This document shows, piece after piece, positions 1 to 6,166 of a DNA stretch of 39,918 nt (within the stretch, counting starts at the first letter, position 1; every line of letters starts with the position of its first letter). Origin of the DNA: Bacilli bacterium (GTDB taxonomy: Bacteria > Bacillota > Bacilli > Paenibacillales > NBRC-103111). Location: positions 1-39,918 of the forward strand of contig JAQBPR010000248.1 of assembly GCA_028287395.1 (NCBI GenBank). Direction: 5' to 3'. The translations under genes and the position numbers were made by a program. The notes beneath the pieces are model-generated. The model saw only the letters and a program-made list of their open reading frames with translations. It searched no databases and had not been told where the DNA came from.

Positions 1-471
1 AATAACTAGCGGGTTTTTATTACTTAAATTTTTGAATTTTAAATGGTCTTCATAGATAATGTCATGCGCCTCCCAAAATTCGTATTCTATCTTATTGCTA
101 AATGATTTTAATTTATTCAAAAATGAACTTTCGTTTGTTCTATTGGGATCTGAATTATAAATTAAGTACAAATTCTCTAGTTCATAAAAATATTCCAATA
201 AAAAACTGGAACCAATAAATTTTATTTTGGATTCTGGTCCTTTGAAACGTTCGAAAAACTCATGCGTAAGTTCTCGTTTTTTAGCTATATCTTCTTTATT
301 TATAATATCTTTCAGTAATTCATTCATCGGAAAATATACTTCAATATAACTGTTAGAAAGTTCTTTGAGAAAACTCTCTCTTTTTTTTGCTCTAAAATTA
401 AACTGATAACCCATATAAGCCGTAATTAAAGCAATTATTATTACTGATAATTGAATTCCATATATCGACAA
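1..471 (-). CDS. Membrane-anchored hypothetical protein, C-terminus off the left edge
   Basis: This leftward frame is open from a TTG start at 471 through the window edge, giving 157 codons with no stop. The TTG follows the Shine-Dalgarno sequence AAAGGGGGG (minus strand) at 8 nt. No in-frame ATG lies nearby that would keep the N-terminus. The protein begins with a hydrophobic segment (residues 2-20, SIYGIQLSVIIIALITAYM), then a basic stretch (RAKKRES), and continues as a charged, probably helical cytoplasmic domain rich in Phe, Tyr, Glu and Lys. It is divergent from the membrane protein at 637 and shares promoter repeat A with it. The two have a similar layout (N-terminal membrane anchor, helical tail), so they may work together. 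I do not recognise a family. Confidence 0.7.
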   Translation of the reverse strand, partial: MSIYGIQLSVIIIALITAYMGYQFNFRAKKRESFLKELSNSYIEVYFPMNELLKDIINKEDIAKKRELTHEFFERFKGPESKIKFIGSSFLLEYFYELENLYLIYNSDPNRTNESSFLNKLKSFSNKIEYEFWEAHDIIYEDHLKFKNLSNKNPLVI

Positions 472-514
472 TTATTAATCCCCCCTTTATTAGAGTGTAT
501 ATAAGCTATGATAT

Positions 515-619
515 TTGCTTCTACATGTTTCTCCACATTATACCAAATTCTGCTAAGGTCTACACCAACTATTATAATTCGATCCAATAAGAGGAAATAA
601 TAGGATGATGGCGAATTTT
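515..619. repeat. Repeat A: 105-bp promoter-containing direct repeat (partner 2991-3095)
   Basis: This segment aligns without gaps to 2991-3095, with about 16 differences by eye (about 85% identity). Both copies lie between a leftward and a rightward gene. On the minus strand each has an extended -10, TGGTATAAT (TATAAT at 537-542 here), preceded by a second TATAAT at 571-576. Transcription of the leftward gene from there would leave a leader of about 60 nt. A weaker rightward pair, TTGCTT-17-TTATAC, is also present. The conserved block reads as a duplicated divergent promoter region; the mechanism of duplication is not visible. Confidence 0.75.
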
Positions 620-636
620 GGAGAGGGGGTGATTGA

Positions 637-1269
637 ATGAAAAAGGAAACCGCAGATAACACCAAGATTTATATTGGTGTAATAGCAATGTCTATCTTTA
701 TATTATGTACTATTTTACTTTGGATAAAGCTCACAATTGGATTTTCAAAAGATTATACAGTTGCATTAATAGGATTTTTTGGCTCAATTATTGGTGGGGT
801 TGTTGGTGGGATAATAACTCTGCAGGGTGTTAAAATGACTATACTAAATCAAACAACTCAAGAAGCTATAAATAAATATCCTGAGAGGCTGTTATTATTT
901 TATTCATTAGAATCAAAGATTAATAAAATGGATAGAACTATAAGAAATATTAGTAATGAGTCAGAAAACTATGGATTTATAGTTGGTCAAACAGTGCAAC
1001 TTGCTAGACGATGGTTAGAAGAATCACTTTTGGAAGACTTGAAGGTAGAAAGTTCGAAAATTAGTGTGTTAGTTTTCGAAAAAATAATCATGCTAGAATC
1101 CCATATTGATAATTTTGTTTTTTTCAATGATGAGCAATATGGTTATGATGAAAGGTCAGAAAGTGTATTTTTTGAATACTTAGATTATTTTGAGAAATTA
1201 TTGTATGAAATTCTAGAAGAAAAATACAATCTATCCGAAAAATACGAAAAATTCAACAATATTTATTAA
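637..1269 (+). CDS. Two-TM hypothetical membrane protein
   Basis: The 210-aa protein starts at ATG 637 behind a strong GGGGGTGA ribosome site 5 nt upstream. Two membrane segments are visible: residues about 10-32 (IYIGVIAMSIFILCTILLWI) and about 43-65, which is glycine rich (GFFGSIIGGVVGGII). The remaining 145 residues are acidic and helical, rich in Glu, Tyr and Phe, and probably cytoplasmic. It is divergent from the partial gene at 1-471. I recognise no enzymatic motif. The composition is AT-rich like the surrounding accessory block. A partner of the divergent protein, or a phage/defence-type membrane protein, are both possible; neither is shown. Confidence 0.75.
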   Translation: MKKETADNTKIYIGVIAMSIFILCTILLWIKLTIGFSKDYTVALIGFFGSIIGGVVGGIITLQGVKMTILNQTTQEAINKYPERLLLFYSLESKINKMDRTIRNISNESENYGFIVGQTVQLARRWLEESLLEDLKVESSKISVLVFEKIIMLESHIDNFVFFNDEQYGYDERSESVFFEYLDYFEKLLYEILEEKYNLSEKYEKFNNIY

Positions 1270-1330
1270 TAACTAAACTCTTACAAAACCTACATTCCTC
1301 GCCTTTATATACCTATTAATAAATGCTCTC

Positions 1331-1448
1331 CTATTCGTCTACAAGGGCTATAGCATCATCAACGGTATATTCCCAGTGATTCTACAAGAACATTGATTAC
1401 AGCCTGCTGGAAGCTTGGAAACCATACAAAATAAGTGTCATTGGTCAT
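1331..1448 (-). pseudogene. Frameshifted remnant of a small (about 38 aa) protein
   Basis: Reading leftward from ATG 1448 (preceded by AAAAGG) gives MTNDTYFVWFPSFQQAVINV, followed by a few residues and stops. A shift of one base after about 25 codons restores a protein-like ending, WEYTVDDAIALVDE, and a stop at 1331. The two pieces read as one short cytoplasmic protein broken by a single-base change. I do not recognise the family. The rest of 1270-1490 shows nothing else convincing. Confidence 0.4.
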
Positions 1449-1490
1449 CGGTTTAACCTTTTCGGAATTATATAAACATATTGTGGCATT

Positions 1491-2048
1491 TTATTTTACT
1501 TTCAAGTTTCCACTATTATCATCATAACTTTCTACTTTATCATTATTATCAAAATATACTCTAGAAAAACCGTAATTCCATACGCTACCTCCAATAGCTG
1601 TTGGAGTTCCCATAGCTTTTCTTACTTGATCTTTTGTAGAACCTATAGTGAAATAATCTTTCGGATCGACTAAATTATCAATTATGCCAGTTCTTGCCTT
1701 TTCCCATTCGATAAATAAATGATTCTTATTAGGAGCAGTTTGCTTGGGGTCCATTTCACCAATAACTCTATCATAGTATTGTTGAAATGTTTCTCCTTTG
1801 TAAGTATTCGGGGTAGGAATAGGAGAAGGTGTAACTGTTAGATATTTTGATAAGTCCAATTCAAGTGCCAGCGCAGGTACGATCCATCCAGTAGAATAAA
1901 GCATTTCTGTTTTTCCTGTTATTCTATTAATTCTAACCGGAATTTTTTGATCGTATTTATCATAACGGTATAAGGTTGGATATACAAATGTTAGAACTAA
2001 TATGAGTGCTAAAGTATAAAATCCATATTTGATAAATTCCTTTTTCAT
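1491..2048 (-). CDS. Membrane-anchored protein with BamE/SmpA-like C-terminal domain
   Basis: 185 aa. The N-terminus has a single membrane segment (residues about 8-26, GFYTLALILVLTFVYPTLY) after MKKEFIK. There is no lipobox cysteine, so it is probably a signal anchor with the rest outside the cell. A Pro-rich linker (TPSPIPTP, about 91-98) precedes the C-terminal half. That half has the pattern DYFTIGSTKDQVRKAMGTP...WNYGFSRVYFD at about 130-170. This matches the small BamE/SmpA-like fold found in many Bacillales extracytoplasmic proteins (iG-T-..V...mG-P...W.YG.s.v.F). The ribosome site is AAAGGTG before ATG 2048. It is the last gene of the leftward operon from repeat B and is preceded by leader motif 2066-2088. 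Confidence 0.7.
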   Translation of the reverse strand: MKKEFIKYGFYTLALILVLTFVYPTLYRYDKYDQKIPVRINRITGKTEMLYSTGWIVPALALELDLSKYLTVTPSPIPTPNTYKGETFQQYYDRVIGEMDPKQTAPNKNHLFIEWEKARTGIIDNLVDPKDYFTIGSTKDQVRKAMGTPTAIGGSVWNYGFSRVYFDNNDKVESYDDNSGNLKVK

Positions 2049-2065
2049 ATTTCACCTTTGAAGTT

Positions 2066-2088
2066 CCACCTAGGCAGCGGTACTTGCT
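2066..2088 (-). promoter_or_regulatory. Leader motif copy 3 (octamer plus hairpin) before the 1491-2048 gene
   Basis: Minus strand: AGCAAGTA, then CCGCT-GCCTA-GGTGG. The five-base arms pair completely if two G-U wobbles are allowed. The 3' arm ends 17 nt before ATG 2048, with AAAGGTG in between. It shares sequence and geometry with 2397-2419 and 2973-2995. Confidence 0.55.
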
Positions 2089-2090
2089 GA

Positions 2091-2378
2091 TTAGTCTTTT
2101 GATTTGAATTCTTTTCCATGTATAACTGAAGACTTTGGTACATTTACTTGTTTTTGTGCAGGGATTTTACCATCATTATGTATTCTTAAAGCTCTTAATA
2201 ATTTAAAAATACCATATATAATCGGTCCATAAGTGATAATATAAGTACCGCCATTTTTTGAAACGGAACTGTATGTTCCCAAAGTAATCAATAATCCTGC
2301 CCCAATCCAAATTAAAGCAATAAATATATGTCTCTTAGCAACTTTACGAATGCTTTCAGTTTCTTTTTGATCGCTCAT
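2091..2378 (-). CDS. Two-TM hypothetical protein
   Basis: 95 aa. A charged N-terminus (MSDQKETESIRKVAKRH) is followed by membrane segments at residues about 18-36 (IFIALIWIGAGLLITLGTY) and about 45-62 (GGTYIITYGPIIYGIFKLL). A basic, polar tail follows (about 63-95). Start ATG 2378 has AAAGAGGT at the right distance, so the start is well supported. It lies 43 bp upstream of the BamE-like gene and downstream of the zinc-ribbon gene in one leftward operon. I know similar small two-TM proteins in Bacillales but no function. Confidence 0.65.
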   Translation of the reverse strand: MSDQKETESIRKVAKRHIFIALIWIGAGLLITLGTYSSVSKNGGTYIITYGPIIYGIFKLLRALRIHNDGKIPAQKQVNVPKSSVIHGKEFKSKD

Positions 2379-2396
2379 GGACTACCTCTTTAATAT

Positions 2397-2419
2397 CCCC
2401 ATCGGATGAGGTATTTGCT
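2397..2419 (-). promoter_or_regulatory. Leader motif copy 2 (octamer plus hairpin) before the 2091-2378 gene
   Basis: Minus strand: AGCAAATA, then CCTCA-TCCGA-TGGGG. Relative to copy 1 (2973-2995), the fourth pair changes from G-C to C-G and the third from U-A to U-G, so pairing is kept while sequence changes. It ends 18 nt before ATG 2378, with AGAGGT between. Confidence 0.6.
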
Positions 2420-2435
2420 ATTATTTTTAGTTACA

Positions 2436-2792
2436 TTAAGCAAAAAAATAAAGAGAGATGCATGTTAAATAAAAGTATCTACGCTTAAATGACAGTAGGT
2501 CAGAGATAATAAAATTTAGATGGGAAGCTCCTACAAACACCAACTTTACGTTAATAACAAAAAATATAATTGCATCGAATACTTTTAAAAGTATATTTCC
2601 AAAACGAACTAGTCCAGTATCATTATTAATATTACTTGAGAGTTCAATAAATGGTTCATTTTCTATTTCTGCCGTAGCTGCATGCTCGAGTGATTCTATT
2701 TCTACTCCTTCAATTAAGAGTTTGGATCCACAATTACCACAATACTTCTGTAAATCGTTGGTGGCTGAACATTGAGGACACTTTATTTTCAA
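2436..2792 (-). CDS. Zinc-ribbon membrane protein
   Basis: About 118 aa from a TTG at 2792. The minus strand reads TAGGTGA then five bases then TTG, which makes this start better than the in-frame GTG at 2801, because that GTG is part of the ribosome site. The N-terminus is a zinc ribbon: CPQC near residues 5-8 and CGNC near 18-21, with nine residues between. An acidic linker (about 30-60) follows, then two hydrophobic stretches (about 66-90 and 98-118). Such zinc-ribbon plus TM proteins are common and mostly uncharacterised. It lies 20 bp downstream of the 46-aa peptide gene and is probably cotranscribed with it. The C-terminus ends with SLYFFA. Confidence 0.6.
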   Translation of the reverse strand: MKIKCPQCSATNDLQKYCGNCGSKLLIEGVEIESLEHAATAEIENEPFIELSSNINNDTGLVRFGNILLKVFDAIIFFVINVKLVFVGASHLNFIISDLLSFKRRYFYLTCISLYFFA

Positions 2793-2812
2793 TAAATTCA
2801 CCTATTTCTAAT

Positions 2813-2953
2813 TTATTCTTCTTCGCCCTCAGGCAAGTTTGGAGGATTCATTATGCTCATTGCCCATTTAAATATTTTGATTAAGAGCCTAATCCAAAAA
2901 TAACATACAACTAAACTGAAAATTCCCAACAAAATTGCCACGAAATTACTCAT
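2813..2953 (-). CDS. 46-aa single-TM membrane microprotein
   Basis: ATG at 2953 preceded by TGTGGGG 4 nt upstream; stop at 2813. The peptide is MSNFVAILLGIFSLVVCYFW, then IRLLIKIFKWAMSIMNPPNL, then PEGEEE. It has a hydrophobic helix (residues about 4-28), a basic/aromatic juxtamembrane segment and an acidic tail. It is the first gene behind promoter repeat B, with leader motif 2973-2995 ending 19 nt before the start. No family is recognised. The clear ribosome site and position at the head of an operon support it as real. Confidence 0.6.
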   Translation of the reverse strand: MSNFVAILLGIFSLVVCYFWIRLLIKIFKWAMSIMNPPNLPEGEEE

Positions 2954-2972
2954 GAATACCCCACATTTAATT

Positions 2973-2995
2973 CCTGATCGGATCAGGTACTTGCT
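2973..2995 (-). promoter_or_regulatory. Leader motif copy 1 (octamer plus palindromic hairpin) before the 46-aa gene
   Basis: Minus strand: AGCAAGTA, then CCTGA-TCCGA-TCAGG, a perfect five-pair stem with a five-base loop. It begins inside the end of repeat B and ends 19 nt before ATG 2953. It would be in the transcribed leader of the operon. Confidence 0.6.
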
Positions 2996-3095
2996 TCTAC
3001 ATGTTTCCCCACATTATACCAAATTCTGCGAAATCGTACACCAAGTATTATATTTCAATCCAATAAGAGGAAAATAAAAGAAGTTGTCGAATTTT
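2991..3095. repeat. Repeat B: second copy of the 105-bp divergent promoter repeat
   Basis: Gap-free match to 515-619 with scattered substitutions. The extended -10 TGGTATAAT on the minus strand (TATAAT at 3013-3018) is identical in both copies and would start the leftward four-gene operon, with a leader of about 53 nt before ATG 2953. A second minus-strand TATAAT lies at 3047-3052. On the plus side the next gene starts at 3136. Confidence 0.75.
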
Positions 3096-3135
3096 AAGTT
3101 GATTTCCAAATTATTTAATGGGGGAAAGTCCATTT

Positions 3136-4611
3136 ATGCAAATAATAAATAGAATCATAAACATTGTTATTATTATAACGTTTACAACTTCATTATCATT
3201 GGGTTATTTGGTCAATGCGGCTTCAAATTCAGATGTTTTTGAGCCAAAGCCTGGTTGGAAAGGTATGTCAGTGGGTTATTTACATAGCCTAGCCATTAAA
3301 CAGGATGGCACAGTTTGGTTTTGGGGAAAGGGAACAAAATTACCTACCCAAGTTGAAGGGATTAATGATGTCATTTCTGTTGCAGCGGGTAGTCACCATT
3401 CGCTCGCTTTAAAAAAAGATGGCACCGTTTGGGTTTGGGGGAGTAATGATGAAGGACAAATGGGTGATGGAACAATTAAAAAGTATGAAGATGGTTCTTC
3501 GGATGAATATATGACAATTAATGATCGACATATTCCAAAGCAAGTAAAAGGTTTAATACATATCTCTGCAATTTCAGCATTAGATGGATATAGTTTTGCA
3601 TACAAAGATGATGGGACTGTTTGGTTATGGGGTGGAGGTATAACTATTCCTTTAGAAAATAAAAGTTTATTTAATGTCACATCAATTCTTAGGTCTTCTG
3701 ATAAGAGTTATTCTTTTTATTGGTTACTAAGAAATGATGGACTTCTTTGGAAACCAGAAGAAACTGTTAGTCCTGATCAACAAACACATTTCACTAAAAT
3801 AAAACAATTTGCTGCTAGTGACAGTAGTCTTTTTATTTTGAAAGAGGATGGAACAGTTTGGGCTTGGGGAGATAACTCAATCGGAGAACTCGGGGATGGA
3901 ACATATGTTTATCGCAAAGAACCTGTTCAAATTGATATTAAAGGTGTAAAAACTCTCTCTGCTAGTCCCAACGGAATATTATATTTGAAAGAAGATGGAA
4001 CACTTTGGGCAAATGGTGGTAATGATGCTGGAGAGTTGGGGATCGGTTCCTATGAAGATAAAAATATACCTGTACAAATAAAAGGAATGACTAAGATTAA
4101 ATCAATTTCGACTTCAATTATGGGACATCGTATCATGGCTCTTAAAGAAGACAATACGCTTTGGTCATGGGGTAATGGTTTTGTAGGAGATGGTACAGAG
4201 TGGTATAGAACAGTTCCGGTTATGATTAAAAGTTATGATTCAGAAGTTATACAGGACATTAACACGATAAAAGTAGATTTGAACGGAAATGAGCTAGCTT
4301 TTGACCAACCACCGGTTTTAATCAATAATCGAACTATGGTACCGCTAAGAAAAATTTTTGAAGCCTTAGGTGCAACTATTAATTGGGACCAAGCGACTTC
4401 AACTGTAACAGCTACAAAAGGGCAGATAGTAGTTAAATTAACTATTGGAAGTAATGTAGGATATGTAAATGATAAAGAGGTTTCGCTTGATGCTGCCGCT
4501 GTAGTATTAAATGAAAGGACGCTTGTACCTGTTCGGTTCATCGGATCATCCTTTGGTGCAAAAGTTACTTGGGATGATATTACGAAATCAGTAGTCATTA
4601 AAACTGAGTAG
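3136..4611 (+). CDS. Secreted RCC1-repeat protein with copper-amine-oxidase-type stalk domain
   Basis: 491 aa from ATG 3136. The longer frame begins at ATG 3118, but GGGGGAAAG just after it is the ribosome site for 3136. A signal peptide covers residues 1 to about 29 (hydrophobic core NIVIIITFTTSLSLGYLV, cleavage near VNA-AS). Residues about 35-370 hold RCC1/BNR-type beta-propeller repeats, with at least six copies of the phrase DGT[VL]W.WG or a close variant. Residues about 385-491 hold two copies of the stalk motif (VLINNRTMVPLRKIFEALGA and VVLNERTLVPVRFIGSSFGA) known from copper amine oxidase N-terminal domains, common in Paenibacillus secreted proteins. The likely role is cell-wall or extracellular matrix binding; the ligand is unknown. 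Repeat B provides a possible promoter. Confidence 0.9.
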   Translation: MQIINRIINIVIIITFTTSLSLGYLVNAASNSDVFEPKPGWKGMSVGYLHSLAIKQDGTVWFWGKGTKLPTQVEGINDVISVAAGSHHSLALKKDGTVWVWGSNDEGQMGDGTIKKYEDGSSDEYMTINDRHIPKQVKGLIHISAISALDGYSFAYKDDGTVWLWGGGITIPLENKSLFNVTSILRSSDKSYSFYWLLRNDGLLWKPEETVSPDQQTHFTKIKQFAASDSSLFILKEDGTVWAWGDNSIGELGDGTYVYRKEPVQIDIKGVKTLSASPNGILYLKEDGTLWANGGNDAGELGIGSYEDKNIPVQIKGMTKIKSISTSIMGHRIMALKEDNTLWSWGNGFVGDGTEWYRTVPVMIKSYDSEVIQDINTIKVDLNGNELAFDQPPVLINNRTMVPLRKIFEALGATINWDQATSTVTATKGQIVVKLTIGSNVGYVNDKEVSLDAAAVVLNERTLVPVRFIGSSFGAKVTWDDITKSVVIKTE

Positions 4612-4637
4612 TCAAATTTAGAAGATTTATTTAGTAA

Positions 4638-4663
4638 GATCACTCAATTTGGGTGATCTTTTG
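4638..4663 (+). terminator. Rho-independent terminator after the RCC1 gene
   Basis: The inverted repeat GATCAC ... GTGATC encloses a nine-base loop and is followed by TTTT. It lies 26 bp after the stop of the RCC1/stalk gene. Confidence 0.7.
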
Positions 4664-4713
4664 TACTTAGCTGCTCTTTCCAAGGGTCACCTTACATATG
4701 ATATCCATACAAC

Positions 4714-4998
4714 TTATTTTAAAGAAATTAATTTCACCGCTAGCTTTAATGTTGCCAGGGTTGGAGTTGAGCCTTGTGATATGCCTAAATCTCTTAATGC
4801 GTCTTGAACGGAATAGTCAGATTTATTTTTTGTTTTTCGTATTTCAACTAATTCTATAGCCAATTCTCTTGCATCAACTGTCATTGTTGAACTACTAGAA
4901 AATCCTAATTCAATTACTGCATCACTTAAACTATAAGATTCTGATGTATTATGAATTAAGTGATTCATTTGAATTGAGTGGTTTACCATCAGGAACAA
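4714..4998 (-). CDS. Hypothetical protein with internal duplication, start uncertain
   Basis: The frame runs from TTG 4998 or ATG 4989/4968 to a stop at 4714 (84-94 aa). No start has a recognisable ribosome site, so it may be a relic. Two related segments of about 35 residues stand out. One begins SYSLSDAVIELGFSSSSTMT and ends in a DARELAIELVEIRK-type helix. The other begins DYSVQDALRDLGISQGSTPT and ends in LKLAVKLISLK. The shared pattern is S-x-x-D-A-x-x-[ED]-L-G-[FI]-S-x-[SG]-S-T, then a helix. It is divergent from, and slightly overlaps, the upstream part of the HEPN-like frame. Function unknown. Confidence 0.35.
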   Translation of the reverse strand: MFLMVNHSIQMNHLIHNTSESYSLSDAVIELGFSSSSTMTVDARELAIELVEIRKTKNKSDYSVQDALRDLGISQGSTPTLATLKLAVKLISLK

Positions 4999-5028
4999 GA
5001 CGCTTTACAAGGGGGTAGCATTGAATTC

Positions 5029-5379
5029 ATGCCTACCTTGGATGAACACGTCAAGCAGTTTCAGAAAAATATTTCAGTAGTTGAAACATTAGAAAGTTTA
5101 GATAACCCACCAAATGATTGGATAGTAGTAATAGCATTCTATGCTGCGCTTCATCTAGTTGAAAAAAAGATGTTGGCTGATCACAACCAAAAGTTTAGTA
5201 GACATTCACAGAGAAATAAATTGATCGCAACTCAAAGAACATTAGAAGATATTTCTGCTGAGTATGATTCTTTATTTATGGAAAGCTGCAAATATAGGTA
5301 CGATTGTAGAACTCCATCCCCAGGGAAATTAAAAATTGCTAAACAAAACCTACAAAAGATTTACGAATTTTGTAAATAA
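5029..5379 (+). CDS. HEPN-like domain protein
   Basis: 116 aa from ATG 5029. AAGGGGG lies 14 nt before it, which is rather far; an in-frame ATT is closer, and ATG 4978 has no ribosome site. The sequence is helical and has the phrase DWIVVIAFYAALHLVEKKML (about 30-50), then H(S)QRNKLI and YDSLFMESCKYRY. This layout (W..v.aFYaalH, a downstream H..R, then L...s...RY) is typical of small stand-alone HEPN proteins. The canonical R-x4-6-H RNase motif is not evident, so nuclease activity should not be assumed. HEPN proteins are often parts of toxin-antitoxin or defence systems; no nucleotidyltransferase partner is visible here. Confidence 0.6.
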   Translation: MPTLDEHVKQFQKNISVVETLESLDNPPNDWIVVIAFYAALHLVEKKMLADHNQKFSRHSQRNKLIATQRTLEDISAEYDSLFMESCKYRYDCRTPSPGKLKIAKQNLQKIYEFCK

Positions 5380-5405
5380 TCTGAGTCACATTTGTATAAA
5401 TAGAT

Positions 5406-5434
5406 AAAAGCCCGGGAGAGATTCCTGGGCTTTT
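5406..5434. terminator. Bidirectional terminator after the HEPN-like gene
   Basis: AAAGCCCGGGA and TTCCTGGGCTT pair around a short loop, with TTTT on the plus side and an A-run on the other. It ends the HEPN-like gene and could serve the leftward frame at 5439-5705. Confidence 0.8.
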
Positions 5435-5438
5435 GTGT

Positions 5439-5705
5439 TTATTTAGGAAGAGGGTATACATTTGCAAAACTCTTAACAACATATTTTCCGCTTAAAATAT
5501 TGTAGAAATCTTCACCACCCTGATTCCCATATATTGAAACGTCTTCAAATTGATTAACAGCCTTTACGCTTTGATTATGTGTAGTTCCATAATGGTCACG
5601 TAAATATCGTTCTAGTCGCCAACGTAAACATTCGTGAGATGTTTGAGTAACCGAGGAAATTCTTTTGAAACTGTACAAGTTTCTGATCAAGACTGTTATC
5701 TGCAT
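5439..5705 (-). CDS. Hypothetical 88-aa frame, possibly a gene fragment
   Basis: Open from ATG 5705 to a stop at 5439, next to the shared terminator, which suggests the 3' end of a once-transcribed gene. No ribosome site precedes the ATG and the frame closes a few codons upstream. The content is plausible protein (SSVTQTSHECLRWRLERYLR, then DHYGTT, then FEDVSIYGNQGGEDFYNIL). I recognise no family. It is most likely the C-terminal remainder of a larger gene. Confidence 0.3.
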   Translation of the reverse strand: MQITVLIRNLYSFKRISSVTQTSHECLRWRLERYLRDHYGTTHNQSVKAVNQFEDVSIYGNQGGEDFYNILSGKYVVKSFANVYPLPK

Positions 5706-5835
5706 ATTCAGATGATTATGGAGTTATCACTTCCATGACGCTGAACAAGCCTAATTTAAAAGTTGTTAAGTAATGACAGATAATATGCCCGTACCACAAG
5801 GAAAGCTTCATATACATGGGATTAGAGGTGATCTC

Positions 5836-5994
5836 ATGGAGTACGCACAAGAATATCAGCTTGGGGAAACAAAGATCAGAATTGTAGCGCCGCCTCCAAT
5901 GACTCAGCAGGAGATTGATAAGGTACTGGATGATTTTCACAACGCAGGATGGGCTATCATTAATGAGCTGGTGGAGAAAGGCGAAGACGTTTAG
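5836..5994 (+). CDS. Small conserved-type protein (52 aa)
   Basis: Start ATG 5836 is chosen because AGAGGTGA lies 5 nt upstream; the longer frame from 5773 has no ribosome site. The sequence (MEYAQEYQLGETKIRIVAPP, then PMTQQEIDKVLDDFHNAGWA, then IINELVEKGEDV) reads as a beta strand followed by a helix. I recall similar IRIVAPPPMT...EEID.VL small proteins in Bacillales mobile elements, without a known function. Cytoplasmic and acidic. Confidence 0.6.
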   Translation: MEYAQEYQLGETKIRIVAPPPMTQQEIDKVLDDFHNAGWAIINELVEKGEDV

Positions 5995-6110
5995 AGGGTT
6001 TCAGCACTTATTACGATGAGTCACTTAAAAGATGGGGAAATGTTCTTTATTAATGGGTAATGGAGATGAATACATAACTTGTTAAAAGAGCAAGCAGAAG
6101 TGTATTAAAT

Positions 6111-6143
6111 AAAACAACACCCCATAACAAGGAGTGCTGTTTT
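6111..6143 (-). terminator. Terminator of the His-rich gene
   Basis: Minus strand: AACAGCACTCC, loop, GGGGTGTTGTTTT; the stem pairs with few mismatches and ends in a T-run. It lies just downstream of the stop of the histidine-rich gene at 6167. Confidence 0.7.
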
Positions 6144-6166
6144 GGTTCCATAAATTATTATTACAT

